Positions 46,706 to 58,396 of a DNA stretch of 64,000 bases are shown here, piece after piece. The stretch comes from Rhytidiadelphus loreus (lineage: Eukaryota; Streptophyta; Bryopsida; Hypnales; Hylocomiaceae). The notes below the pieces were generated by a model that was not told the DNA's origin, searched no databases, and saw only the letters and a program-made list of their open reading frames with translations. The stretch's first letter is position 1. Every line of letters begins with the position of its first letter. The stretch lies in assembly GCA_947034895.1 (NCBI GenBank), contig OX344761.1:71423839-71487838 (forward strand), given 5' to 3'. The position numbers were made by a program, and so were the translations under genes.

Positions 46706-47934
46706 TTGGAGGAAAAGAAACAAGTTTATCTTCTTCTTTTTTGGAAATTGACACTTCTACACCTTACACAAATGGTATTAGTTTTGGTTATTTTAAACCT
46801 ATTTTAATTAGAGATCTATTTAACTACTCAACCCTTGAAAATAAAAATACAAGAAAATTGTTTTGGACAAGAAATCAATGTTCAAAACAAAGAAAATTCC
46901 AAGCCAAACAAGTAAAACATTGTAGGAAAGAGTCAAATTTATAGCTTGAAGTTAATATTTGCAAATAGAAATAATAAAAAACTATAATTTAATTGAAATG
47001 TTAAAATAACTTGCATCTCCTAAGAGTGTCATCACTAATAAGCCAATAAGCACACAACATGAATTTAAAAAAATTAAGGGAGTGCAATTAAAGCCTAAAG
47101 GACTAAGTTTTTTTTTTTTTTTTTTTTAATTTGAAACAAAGGACCATTTCCATTGATAAGGGAAAGAATACATTGAACCCCAAAGAGGGACTAAAGTGTT
47201 TTGAGCCCCAAAACTACATGATAATATTCCTATCCAAGGCAAGGCTAGAATTGTCAACTATATTTATTCTTGAGCTCCTGAAGTTCTTTAATTCATGTTT
47301 AGAGGCCTAAAGGTGCTTCAAAATACTTGTCTCCAAAGCAAGGCTAAAATCTTCATCTATGCTTATCAAATTTATCTTTTAACAAATTCAATTGTAGGAT
47401 CTTTTGGTTAGCTTGTATAAATACATCATTCCCAAATTTTAAAACGAATATCCCCACCTATTGTAGTTCGATGTACCTAAGCTTCAAAATGTAGCCTTTT
47501 CTAGCCCTTCCAAAAGGTGAAGTTTTGTCTTTCAACATTTTTAGAAAGCAATACTTATATCCTATTAATCATGCATTTTAGTCAATATGTTGGAAAATTG
47601 GTTGAAAATACATGTGGAAAAATTTAACCCAAAAAATTGTCATATTCACATTTTTTTAAAATTATAAAGTGGAAGGTGGTATTGAATGAAACAAAAAAAT
47701 TAAACTACTAATAACTTTAACAAGAAATTGAGATTTGTTAATTCCAATGGTCATGTAGTAATAAGCAATAGACATCCTTTATTTTTGCTTTTATTTCAAA
47801 ATTGCATGAAAAATACAACTTTAAATGCTTTTTCCACCTTCATTGCGTGCAAGATATTATTGCTTATAACTTTCACTCCTTATTATTCGGAATTCAATGG
47901 TTTGAATGTTTTTGAGTAAGTGTGAATCTATTAC
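46706..47934. other. A+T-rich intergenic sequence with a 20-base T run
   Basis: No gene. 47108-47127 is an uninterrupted run of 20 T, which could be the inverted poly-A tail of an old retroposed sequence, but no target duplication was found. Confidence 0.4.
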
Positions 47935-49469
47935 AATAAAAATTAATCGTTCTTCCCATTTCTTACATTTGTCTCTACGTGGAAAAAAAATTAATGATTT
48001 TCAACAATGCCAACAGGGCAAATCAATGAATCATTTTGCCTATCATAGGTTGGTTTACCTTATGTTGCAATTGACTCTCGCATCAATTGACTTTTCAAGT
48101 AAAATAAGTACTCAAACTTCCTCAAGGTAGCTTCTTCCAAACGCCATCAAATCGAACACTGATAACAAAGGGCCAAAAAAAAATTGCCTCAACCAGAGAA
48201 TTGAATTGAAGAGCACAAACGGAACTTTTTGTGATGAACTTTTGCCGCATAACTTAGGTGGAGATGCTCTAAGGTAGGAGGCTCGAACTCCGTTCGGGCA
48301 TTTAGAACCGCCCCTATAAATGTTACTGGAATGGGCTGGAGGTGGTTCTTGAATTGACCTTCATTGTCATTAAATGAATCAAGAAAAATACTATTTATTA
48401 TTGCAAGAGCCAATCAGTTTCCTTTCTTTTTCCATTTCTATTTAGAAGTCGCAGTGAACACTTTATGAAAGACCTAGGATCACAAATAGGGACCTACAAC
48501 ACATCTCGTTTGAAAATTCATAACTAATTCAAAAATGATCCAAAAAATATGAAACAACTTGGGTTAGATGCCAATTCTTCTTCTCTTTCAAGGAAAATTT
48601 ATTCAAAAATATTTTGAGCAGTTTGACCTGCCCAAAATTCAGTTACAGTGCTTAGATGGTCGGTTTATGAACCGACTACCTTAAGAGTTAAAAAAAACTG
48701 CAACCCCACAAGTGAGTCATCTTCTTGATGAGCACACTAGGAACAGTATCCCCACGTGTTGTCAGTGATAGTCAAGGTCCACCTACTGTGGACTATGGTG
48801 TGGGTCACACTATTTCATGGAATCTGCCCCTCTGAAGGAATGTAGGCGGTGATAGGGGATATAACCAACTGCACATTCCACCTACGGCCCCGTTAATACC
48901 AGGGCAGTAAGCTTGCTTGCCCTAAATTAGACATCCGAGCCGTATGCGAAGGTCAGATTTAGCAGAAATTAAGTCATTTTTGGAAAGAAAAGAAAAAGTG
49001 ACACTTGTCATCTTGTGAATGGTCTGAGATGACGTGGCCCCCTGAGAATTTGATGTGCAAACTCAATTTTGGCACTCAGGTGCCAAATTAGACCTCCACT
49101 TACCGCTAATCTTGGGTTACAAAATACTGTAAGTTTTATGGTGGTAATTAAACCGGACTAATAAACCCCTATGTTCAAGAAGAATTGGGGGCTAGTTCAA
49201 AGTTAGCCAATGGAATTGGGAAAAAATCCCCAATTGCAATTAGAAAACATCGGCCAAAGAACTGGTAAAAAAATCTATAAAAATTCTATTTTGACTAAAA
49301 AAAATAGTGAAAATAAGTGGACTCAATACTTGAAAAATCGGTTCAATTTGAGAATTGAAGAAAAATAGTTGGTAGGACTTAGAAAACTTCTTGAACGTTG
49401 ATAAATCCTTACCATCACTATCTACTTGAATCTACACTTCTACATGCAAGATATTGAACCCGTCCTACG
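47935..49469. other. Intergenic sequence with dispersed repeat fragments
   Basis: 47935-48070 pairs with 42560-42670. 48510-48585 carries a D-unit fragment of the 17.7-18.3 kb inverted repeat (CATAACTAATTC, ATGAAACAACTTG, GATGCCAATTC). 48700-48960 is GC-richer but has no recognisable gene or tRNA fold. Confidence 0.4.
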
Positions 49470-49720
49470 AACTGGATCCAAAAGGGCTAACTTATCCTTG
49501 GAGAAACACAAGAATTTTTTATTTGCCACACATGATAAAATTTGCAAATTTTGAATTCATATTTGCAATTGGAGGCCCCAAATTGTTTGGTAGAGGTGAA
49601 GAACATAGATTTAACATGGCTCAAAATAGGAGACCTTATCCATAATTATCTTACAAAACACAAAATTCACCTTGTTGGGCCCAATTTGAAGGACAGGTTT
49701 AGTGTCCTGCCTTCTACAGC
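49470..49720 (+). repeat. Dispersed repeat F, copy 3
   Basis: Contains ATAAAATTTGCAAATTTTGA and AATTGGAGGCCCCAAATTG. Related in inverse orientation to 42066-42300. A frame 49454-49645 crosses it but has no motif. Confidence 0.5.
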
Positions 49721-49929
49721 ACAAAATTGTAGAGTCAATAAGGTAAGCAGACCCATTATGGATTGTAGTTCAATTCAAAGCTATAAATTATTGTTGGATC
49801 TACTTTAATTTTGTTGCATTCTAATATAGTTTTTATTGCATTGATGAATGTGCAATTGGGACCCAAAGGTTTGGAAATTGGGGATGACAAAGTTGAAATT
49901 TGGTTGGAAAAGTCCTCCAGGAAAAGTCA

Positions 49930-50112
49930 CCATTTAATCCTAAAACACTACTAAAGAACGTGAAACATCCTTTGGATGATTTTACCTAAGACAACAATAG
50001 AAAATAACTTTTTTTCATCCAATTTTTAAATTTTTATTTATAAAGTTGCTTGAATACATTTTCAGCAAATGATATTGCAAATTCCCTCATTATGGTATTA
50101 TTGACTTGCCTT
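49930..50112 (+). repeat. Dispersed repeat E, copy 2 (partial)
   Basis: Matches the first part of 25870-26390: CATCCTTTGGATGATTT, TTTTCATCCAATTTTT, then ATATTGCAAATTCCCTCATT. Confidence 0.6.
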
Positions 50113-50363
50113 TTTAGTCCAAATACATGTATCAACAGCCCCAAATGTAACATCTACATTTGAACTTAAAAGGTTCACAAAAAAATGATTTTTTATTACA
50201 CAAGATGTACACAATCAAAACATGAGAGTTCATGTGAGCCTACTATTGGGTTTTGATACACCTATAGACAATACTTTGAAAATTCATGACTTATTCATAT
50301 GAGGATCAAATAATGCATGCTAAAGTGCATGAGAATCCTCTTTCAAATGCTAGTAAGATCCAA

Positions 50364-51296
50364 TTAACCCCTAAAGGACCAAATTGCATTTTTTTGGCAA
50401 CATAGTAATTTTGGGTAGCTCACTATGAATGGAATTTTTATTTTTTTCCACTGAAATTTTCATACAATATGTAGTTAAAGAATATCTATAAGGCCCAATA
50501 ATTTTCATAGCTTTTGACTACATGGTTAAAAAGTTATTGTATAATATATAGTTTGATTCTCAATTCGGGTAGCTCGGGCAAATTAAAAAAATCACTTTTC
50601 TAAGAAACACAAATTTGAAATTGATTTTCTAGATTTATATATATTTGGTAAGCTTTGAATCATTCCATTTTGATTAATGAGATGAAAGTTATGAGGAATT
50701 TTAGTTTCTGGGTAGTTATGGAATCTCTACTTTGAAATAAACTTCGAAGTCCTTTATTTTACTCAATTTTCAATATTTTTTGAAAAAAATAAAATCATAG
50801 GATGTAAATTGTATATTACAAGACAACCATTGGAATTGGCATTTTTTTTAATTCCATGACTAAATTCTTAACAATTTAGTATTTTAAATCATTCTCTACT
50901 TCTTTCTACTTACTATTTTCTTCCTATATGTTGTACAATTCCAAATGATTTGAAAATTTTCAAACATGTAGCCAGCTTGCCTTGAAGAATGAATCCAAAT
51001 AAGCACCACCATTTTTGACTTTTTTTCATACAAATGTGACCTTGTGAAGTATAGCTGCCTGTTTTTTCGTAGGGTTAAAAAAAGGATTTTAGTCATTTCA
51101 AACGCTAATATCTTGCAATCTACATAGTGGAAATTTCTGAAATTATTTCCAAATTTTCTCAAACCAACATACTACAAGATCCTATGGTTACATGTGTCCA
51201 AAAATGTTTTTTTTTCTAAAATTTGGTACTTCTCCTAAAAATGGTAGTTTCAAAGCATTTTCAGTGAAAACATAGTCAAGGAACTTTAGGGGTTAA
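50364..51296. mobile_element. TTAA-flanked piggyBac-like MITE, copy B2
   Basis: TTAACCCCTAAAGGACCAAAT to AAGGAACTTTAGGGGTTAA, 933 bp. It is a relative of 19042-19976 in the opposite orientation, with shared words around GAATCATTCCATTTTGAT and CTCGGGCA. Confidence 0.75.
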
Positions 51297-52261
51297 AAAA
51301 GTTATATTTAATAATAACACAATAGAACTTCTAATAAGCCAGAGGACTGGGATAGGTCTGACACATTACATTGGAGAGGTTATTACAATTAGGGAGGGTC
51401 ATTGCATTAATGAGTTCACAATGATTTTTCATATTGCACTATGCAAATCAAAGAGCATTTGACACATGTTGTACAAACTAAAAAAACATTGACACATTGC
51501 ATACACATAGCCACGACAACTTCCCTATTCTTGTGCACACATATTACAGAGTCACTTGTTAGATTTTGTATGTGACCTAGACTGGACCCACCAACAATAT
51601 TACATCGATGAGGTTTATTACTTTAGAGAGTGAGGTTTATTAAAAGTACTACTGCACCTATTGAGTATGTTTAGTTACAAATAATTGCAATTAGTGACGA
51701 TTATATCTGCGTAGGCCTCAACATCAATAAAGTTGCACACAAAAAAATGAATGAAAATCATCCGTTCCAAACTTAAAAAAAATAAATGAAAATTGATCCC
51801 CCCAAAGGGCCTCCCCAAATCTGTAGTTTGTCACTGCCAGTCCCGCGACCACCAGAGTGGACCAAGGCCCCAACCCAACCAACACACAATCCAAACTTAA
51901 CCCCAATCAACAGAAACTCACGAATGAAAACAACCTGGATATGCCCAAACATCATCCATCCAATGGATGAAATCCATCCCTACTCTCCTACTCATTCTTC
52001 TATCAATCAGTCGCCCAGCCCGCGTTGCAGCGAAAACAGAACAACTCCACCAAACTCTCTGTCACACGGCCCTTGGAAGCTTATTATTCTTATGGCGATG
52101 GCTCCCCGTCGCGACTTCAGATCGCCATCACCGTGCTTGGCATTGACACATTCAACTAAGCGGAAGCAGCTGAAGCAGCAGCAGGCAAGCGGGATGCGAT
52201 TTTGGTAGTTTCGGAGCTGTTTTTGATCGAGGCGGGCGTGAATGATTGATGAGAGAGGAGG
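51297..52261 (+). promoter_or_regulatory. Upstream region and 5' leader of the DUF616 gene
   Basis: A+T-rich to about 51780, then gene-like composition. An out-of-frame ATG at 52246 lies 16 bases before the chosen start. No TATA box is evident. Confidence 0.35.
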
Positions 52262-53992
52262 ATGAGCGGAGAGGAGTGGCGCGGTGGCGACCGCTACGGC
52301 AGCCATGGCGGGGTGAGCGGGGGCAGCAAGCGTTGGTCGTGGTGGATGGTAGGCACAGGCACAGGCAGCGGAGGCGCGCGGCGAGGATGGGGCAACGAGA
52401 AGGAGAACGAGAAGGCGAAAGAGAAGGAGAAAGGGAAGGAGAAGGGGAGTCCTCATGCGGGGATGAGCACACGGCGAGCGGCAGGGGTTTGGTCTGCGTT
52501 GCTGATTGTGGTGTTGTCTTTGGTTATGATAATCAATAATGCGAAGCTGATTCGGGAGCACGTGCATCTCGGGGTTGAGGTTTTGGATGGAAGTGTTCAG
52601 GGAGGTGTGGATCTGTTGCGAGATGTTAAGGTGTCGGATGTTAAGGTTGTGCCGGTGAAGGTGTTACCCGTGGTGGAGCGGGCGGTGGTTCTGGAACCGC
52701 ATCCGTGTGGAGGCTTTCGTGTTCCGCCTCCACCGAAGGATCCGAAGCGGACCGGGCCGCGGCCGTGCCCTGTTTGTTACCTGCCGGAGAATTTGGCGAT
52801 CTCGCAGATTCCGGCTGCGGGGAGTTACGTTTCGCCTGTGGTGAAGCGATTGCGGTTTGTGAGCGACGAGCAGGCGGCGCGGCGGCCTTCTGGTAGCGCG
52901 CCCGGGTCGGCGTTCGGAGGTTACCCTAGTTTGGAGGAGCGGGTGAAATCGTATGAGGTGCGGGAGGAAATGGAGGTGCATTGTGGTTTTGTGAAAGGGC
53001 CGGCCCCGGGGATGGGCACGGGGTACGATTTTGACGAGGACGATCGGAATGCCATGCATGCGTGCCAAGGCGTGGTCGTCGCGTCAGCTATTTTCGGGAA
53101 TTACGATCAGCTGCAGCAGCCGAAGAATATTAGCGAGGAGGCGAAGAAATCCGTGTGCTTTTTCATGTTCGTGGATGTCGAAACCGAAGCGTATCTGGAT
53201 GAGTATGACGTGAATTTCAAGACCACGAAACAAGTCGGGCTGTGGCGCGCCGTCGTTGTGCGGAATCTGCCGTACCGAGATCCGCGTAGAACGGGTAAAA
53301 TTCCGAAGCTCCTGCTTCACCGGTTATTTCCTTTCGTCCGCTTTTCAATTTGGGTGGACGGGAAGCTGGAGTTAGTGCAAGATCCCTACCGAATTCTCGA
53401 GCGCTTTCTGTGGCGGACGAACGAGACTTTCGCTATCTCGCAACATTATAAGAGGTTTGATGTCTTTGAGGAAGCGGAAGCAAATAAAGCTGCGGGAAAG
53501 TATAGTAATAAGTCTATTGACTGGCAAGTGAACTTTTATAAGGCGGAAGGGCTGACGCCTTACTCTAGTGCGAAACTTCCGATCACGAGTGATGTCCCGG
53601 AGGGATGTGTTATTATTCGGGAGCACACCCCGATTGCCAATTTGATGTCTTGTCTTTGGTTTAATGAAGTTGACCGGTTCACGTCGCGGGACCAACTTAG
53701 CTTCGGGATTGTCAGGGATAAGTTAATGGCTTCGGTGAGCCAGTTCCGGGTGAGCATGTTCCTCGACTGTGAGCGCCGCAATTTTGTTGTCCAGGGATAT
53801 CATCGCGATCTTCTTGTGGAACGAGGTATATTGCCTGTGTCGAATTCCAGTAGAGTAGAGGAAGTGAAGGGGGTTAAATCAGGGGCTGTAGGTAGTAGTA
53901 AGCTTAAAAACCAGGTTCCTTCGAAAAGAGTAAATCGCGGGCCCAAGCGTAGGAAGTTAATTGGAAAGTCTAGATTTGACGCATTTCACTAA
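52262..53992 (+). CDS. DUF616 (MUCI70/TOD1-type) Golgi membrane protein
   Basis: Intronless gene for 576 residues. Order: a Gly/Arg- then Lys/Glu-rich cytosolic N-terminus (1-73, with repeated EKEK), one membrane anchor (about 74-92, VWSALLIVVLSLVMI), a luminal stem, and the DUF616 catalytic-type domain from about residue 240. Conserved landmarks are CGFVKGPAPG, FDEDD, VVASAIFGNYDQLQQPKNIS, CFFMFVD, GLWRAVVVRNLPYRDPRRTGKIPKLLLHRLFPF, SIWVDGKLELVQDPYRILERFLWR, FAISQHYKRFDVFEEAEANK, CVIIREHTPIANLMSCLWFNEVDRFTSRDQLSFG. Arabidopsis relatives are linked to seed mucilage xylan/pectin synthesis (MUCI70) and, for TOD1, to turgor regulation with reported ceramidase activity. So a Golgi glycosyltransferase-like role is likely but unproven. 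The C-terminus is Lys/Arg-rich. GC is high, unlike the surroundings. Confidence 0.93.
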   Translation: MSGEEWRGGDRYGSHGGVSGGSKRWSWWMVGTGTGSGGARRGWGNEKENEKAKEKEKGKEKGSPHAGMSTRRAAGVWSALLIVVLSLVMIINNAKLIREHVHLGVEVLDGSVQGGVDLLRDVKVSDVKVVPVKVLPVVERAVVLEPHPCGGFRVPPPPKDPKRTGPRPCPVCYLPENLAISQIPAAGSYVSPVVKRLRFVSDEQAARRPSGSAPGSAFGGYPSLEERVKSYEVREEMEVHCGFVKGPAPGMGTGYDFDEDDRNAMHACQGVVVASAIFGNYDQLQQPKNISEEAKKSVCFFMFVDVETEAYLDEYDVNFKTTKQVGLWRAVVVRNLPYRDPRRTGKIPKLLLHRLFPFVRFSIWVDGKLELVQDPYRILERFLWRTNETFAISQHYKRFDVFEEAEANKAAGKYSNKSIDWQVNFYKAEGLTPYSSAKLPITSDVPEGCVIIREHTPIANLMSCLWFNEVDRFTSRDQLSFGIVRDKLMASVSQFRVSMFLDCERRNFVVQGYHRDLLVERGILPVSNSSRVEEVKGVKSGAVGSSKLKNQVPSKRVNRGPKRRKLIGKSRFDAFH

Positions 53993-55589
53993 TGGAGGAG
54001 ACGATCCACAATCTCAAGCTTTTATTACTCTTTGGCCGTGATGCTGAGTGCTTGATGAAGCCGCCGTAATGTAGATACCTACGCCGAGATCGGTGGTGAG
54101 AGAGAGGGATCAACAAACGGATTGGCTTGACGGGCTTGAAAATTGACTCTGGAAGGTCGACGTCGACGACTCCATTGTGATGCCTTCATTGAGGAAACGC
54201 GTAGTATTTATTCGGAAGAAGGGCTTCCTATTGAAGCAAATGAAAGTGATGGCGTTTTATCTGTGGGGAACTTATGACAAGTGCTGTCACGGCAGAGCGG
54301 CAGAAGAAGAGATGGCTCCCTCCTTGTACTATATGATGCCTCTGACGATGGCTCGATTACCGGTATTCCATCAACATTTATCCTCAATTCTTTTTAGCTA
54401 TGTCATAAGGCTTGGGTAAGGAGGTATAGGTTCTGTTCTCCAGAATGTGTAGTCTTTTGAAGAGGACGAATCATCCAAGCAAATATATTAAAATTCTAGC
54501 AAGGTTTCTATGCAGTTCTTAAAACGAGATTCTCGAACTCTTCCACATCTGTTGTCGTGTTTGCTCTCCTCCATCATTTTTTGAATGGCTCTCGAAGTCC
54601 TGGGATTTTCCTAATCTGCTGTTTAGACTCGTATTATATGTTGGGAGCACTTATGGTCGGAATTTTCTTTTCGCCGCTAGACTGTGCATTTCGCTTCCCT
54701 GCGTGACTTGTTTCTCTTCATTGATTTCCTACCTCCAAAGACTGCAAATCTCAGGTCTGTTTCGCATGTGTCCAAGGACACAAGTTAGTCTTTATCTATT
54801 TCGAGGGCGATGTCAGTGATCAGTTCTGTGTCTTAATTAGGGTTTAGGATCTGCTGTTTTTTCACTGCAATCTGTCATTGCTTCATCAAAGCGCAGTTTA
54901 CATTGCTATACTGGTGAGCTCTTCCTTAAGACTGGTGAGCTCATATTAAGCATTTTAACACATGTGGGAGTGGCCTTTCGTTAGAAGTGCAGTATAGGTC
55001 TGTGGAGAGATCACTTTGGTTATAAGGTCAATTTTTTTTTATCATTCTATATGAAAATCTTTCGCAATTTGAAGGTGGGAGGTTTTAGACCACTGTACGT
55101 GATGGTAGACAACCCTGTTTCCATTCAAAGATGAGTGGCTTGATACCTGTTAAAGACCAGCTTACAGTATTCTTGTAGGTACCTTGCTAGCACTTACTGT
55201 CAAGTCTGTTACAACATTCTCACAATGTTGTTGACAGGTCGGGTTGGGTCCTAGAGCATATGGTTCATGAACCATATGAACTTCATATGTGCTTAGGTTT
55301 GCTTGAGAAAGGGGTGAAGTCTCGTCCTCTGGTAGCCGGGTTCTTGAGCGGTTGAGCCCTAGTTCTGCCAGACTGCCTCTCTCATCAGAGCAAGTTCTGC
55401 TGTGACTAATGATCACTGGAACAGGTCCCAAAGAGATGGAGAATGTGACTCGAGGGGGAATAGTAGCCGTGTGGCGGAATGCACCTAGAAGCAGGATTGG
55501 TATACCCCCTCTCCAGTCCTTTGCAAGCCCGGGCCAGTCTGGTGGAATAGATTCTGTTACACCCTAACCCCTTAATTTGACTGCCTGCT
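53993..55589 (+). other. DUF616 3' region and downstream intergenic sequence
   Basis: The first few hundred bases are probably 3' untranslated sequence. Frame 54177-54419 shows no domain. 55140-55580 is GC-richer, with a palindrome ATATGGTTCATGAACCATAT (55257-55276) and a TGTTACACCCTAACCCC word at 55555 that resembles the start of some plant LTRs, but no partner LTR was found. Confidence 0.35.
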
Positions 55590-55818
55590 TTAACCCCTTA
55601 AGGCCTCAATCCTTTTTCAAATTTTCACACATTTTTGCTTATATCTTTGTATAGTAATACCATTTACCAAAATTTCATGAAACTGGACATAAAAGAAGGT
55701 TGTCTTTTCAAGATTCAAGTGTTACATTGGATGAATGAGAAGGTAGTTGGATGAAGTAGTGCCCACAAGCCCTTTGTTCATTGTCTAGAATATGGATGTC
55801 AGAGTGCTTAAGGGTTAA
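55590..55818. mobile_element. Short TTAA-flanked element
   Basis: TTAACCCCTTAAGGCCTC to GTGCTTAAGGGTTAA, 229 bp, with inverted CCC(C)TTAAG ends. The right TTAA is directly followed by CCCCTGAAAG, perhaps the end of another copy. Confidence 0.55.
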
Positions 55819-55980
55819 CCCCTGAAAGATGGGCCCATGCCTCATCACTCTGTTTGATGCCATTTTCCAACTAGATATGAATGAAAAAAATTATATTTTT
55901 CAGAGATGAAGTCACATGTCTGGTGCAAGTCATCAAATTTTCAATTTTTTTTGAGAGAATTTGAAATTACTATGAATCTC

Positions 55981-56511
55981 TTAACCCCTAAAAGCCCAAA
56001 GGGTCTAGACAAAACACAAATGTGTTATAAAATATAAGTTCTATAATTTTTTGAAGTTTGCATCAAAGAAGATAATGTGAAGCATGAAAATTAGAAAGTA
56101 TTTGCACGGTCAAAATTATAAAACTATTTTTAGATTCTCTTCAAATGAATTTTGAAGATATAACTTAAAAAATTCACCAAAAATATAATTTTTTATCTTT
56201 AGCATTTGAATTTTTTTTTAATTAGTCAAAATTGTGGTTTCCATCGATTTGTGAAAAAATGCATAAGATTTAGTAATGAGAACATCAACACTTTTCCAAA
56301 ATAGTAAAATTTTCAACACTAGGCCAATTCTATACTCTTTGTGCTATTTTTCTTATAATTTTTGTTTGACCATAGCTATCTTAGTTTTGAATAAAAAATA
56401 TTGAAAGACAATCCAATCTTTTGAAAAATTGAAAAAAGAAAATTGAATTTTTTTTTCTGCCCGAAGTTGGATAGCAACCCAAAAATGGTTGCTTGAGTGC
56501 TTAGGGGTTAA
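55981..56511. mobile_element. TTAA-flanked element, short subfamily C, copy 2
   Basis: TTAACCCCTAAAAGCCCAAAG to GAGTGCTTAGGGGTTAA, 531 bp. It is the reverse orientation of 40449-40988 over its whole length. Confidence 0.78.
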
Positions 56512-56519
56512 GAAAAAAG

Positions 56520-57005
56520 TGAAGAAAATTCATATCAAATACATAATATACTAGATAAATTATAAATTTTCACCACATGTATACATTATAGTGTATAACA
56601 TCATGGTATAAATCAAAGTTACTATGCCACTCTAAAATAAAAAAATCAGCAACCCATGGTTATAGGCCTAAAGTTCATATTGCTATAAAATACTGAAATT
56701 TATGATTTAGAGTGGAAATTGCACTTGATAAGCTTCATTTTATTAGTTGGAATCTAGTTCAAAAAATATTGTTTTTATGGCTAAAATGCACACCAAGAAT
56801 AAATAATAAGAAATGGCCCAAATTCACTACAAGGGTGATTTGTGGATTGATCATCTTCTTCTTTAGAAAAGTCAATAATACCATAAGGAGGGAATTTGCA
56901 ATCCTATTCACTAAAAATGTACTCAAGCAATTTTTAAAGTAAAATTGGATGAAAAATCGTTTTTTTCCATCCTACAATTTTAGGTACAGTCATCCATCAA
57001 ATATT
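56520..57005 (-). repeat. Dispersed repeat E, copy 3 (inverted)
   Basis: Reverse complement of much of 25870-26390, including AGTCAATAATACCATAAGGAG and GGGAATTTGCAAT. Frame 56712-56942 inside it has no motif. Confidence 0.6.
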
Positions 57006-57357
57006 ATTATGGCATTGTCATCAACTACTAAGGAGTTGTGGTAGTTGGAGGGAATATTGGTTGACAAATCTTGGGAGTATTTAGAACTTTTGTCGACTCT
57101 TCAAATATTTTTGAACCCTTTTAAGGTCCCATTTTTTTGTGGCGAGGTTGTGAAGGTACAAAGACACCTAATGGTATTTGACACCTAATGGTTTAGATAT
57201 GGTGGCACTCTTGAGGACCCATCCTTTCTCTAATGAATGGTACTTATTGAGGGTTTTAGTTGTTGAAACTGGTACTTAGCCTTGTTGCAAACATGTACAT
57301 GCACAAGGACAAGATTTTGGGGTTTGATCATTTTGAAAATTGGTGGGGATGTTCTTA

Positions 57358-58100
57358 AGGTATAGGCCAATGTGTCCTATGCCATTGCTACAATCAAAGA
57401 AAAAGAAAAAGAAAATTTTTAATTCATAATTTTTTTGAAATTCAATAATTTTTACACCTTAGGTCCAAATGCCAAAAAACAAAGTCCGTGCATCCAGAGC
57501 TTCTGATGAGACCAAGAATGCAACCGGGGATGCATAGTCTAAGAGATTTCACTATGACAAACAAATCAAAACAAAACAAATTAAAACCTAATTTAAGGTA
57601 TGTCCTATGCTATTGCTATTGTATAATATAATATAAAATAAAAATAATTTTCTAATTTTCTAACTCAAACGAACTTTGAAATTCAATAATGTTCACACTA
57701 TAGATCTAAACACCACGAAACAAAGCCCGTGCATCCATCTTCATTGAGGGCTTTCTGATGGTATCAGAAACGCAATCAAGGGATGCATGGGCCTAGAGAT
57801 CTCAAAGTAACAAACAAAACAAACAAATAGCCTAACTTAAAGTATGGACTAATGTGCCCTATATTGTTGCAACAACCAAAATAAAAATATAAGTAATTAT
57901 TTAATTTTTAAATTCATAAAAACTTTGTAATTCTATATCTATCACATCATGAGTTGGAATGCCACGAAACAAAGTCCGTGCACTCACCCTCACAAAGAAC
58001 TTTTTGACAATGTCCTAAACGCAACCGAAGGACATATGGTTTTAAAGATTTTACCGTAACAAACAAATAAACAAAACAAAATAAATAGTCTAACTTAATG
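57358..58100. repeat. ~240-bp tandem array, three diverged units
   Basis: Units at about 57358-57595, 57596-57838 and 57839-58100. Each contains ACGAAACAAAG(T/C)CCGTGCA, then a GCAA(C/T)C-rich segment ending near GGATGCAT/GGACATATGG, then AACAAACAAA. The inverse of these units resembles repeat D at 26583 and 34150. The third unit runs into the left direct repeat that flanks the retrotransposon. Confidence 0.7.
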
Positions 58101-58188
58101 TATGGATTGACTTTTACTTCCGAACCTTTCTCTTTACCAATGATTTAGTTTTTCTTGGCTTTTATCTTTTTAATAACTTTTACTTTTA
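58027..58188. repeat. 162-bp direct repeat flanking the retrotransposon, left copy
   Basis: GAAGGACATATGGTTTTAAA ... AATAACTTTTACTTTTA. It matches 63624-63786 with one substitution and one 1-base indel. Confidence 0.93.
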
Positions 58189-58392
58189 AGAGTATAGATG
58201 TCAAAACAAACATATACTACTAAGTAAAATATAATATTGATCCAAAAATTAAGTTTACAATGAATAAGTATTTACTTATATATTAATCTCTAAAAGTAAA
58301 AGCTCTTTTACTTTAAGTTCTATCTTTGAACTGAAGTTATCCTAGACTAGCGAGTGTACATCCGAGCTTCTAATTGGGCTTAGCCCATGACA
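58189..58392 (-). repeat. 3' LTR of the retrotransposon
   Basis: On the minus strand it starts TGTCATGGGCTAAGCCCA (58392) and ends ...GACATCTATACTCTTA. The terminal CA seen in the 5' LTR is missing here; the sequence runs straight into the flanking repeat (AAAAGTAAAAG). It lacks the 16-bp block TTCCTAGACTAGCAAG (plus strand) present in the other LTR. Confidence 0.9.
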
Positions 58393-58396
58393 TATG

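Noticed and set aside
47108..47127. T-run as the poly-A tail of a LINE or processed copy
   Set aside because: No target duplication or coding remnant was found beside it.
52007..53068. Long minus-strand frames opposite the DUF616 gene
   Set aside because: GC-rich coding sequence leaves the antisense frames open; no conserved motif.
55555..55575. TGTTACACCC word as an LTR start
   Set aside because: No partner LTR, primer site or polypurine tract was found nearby.
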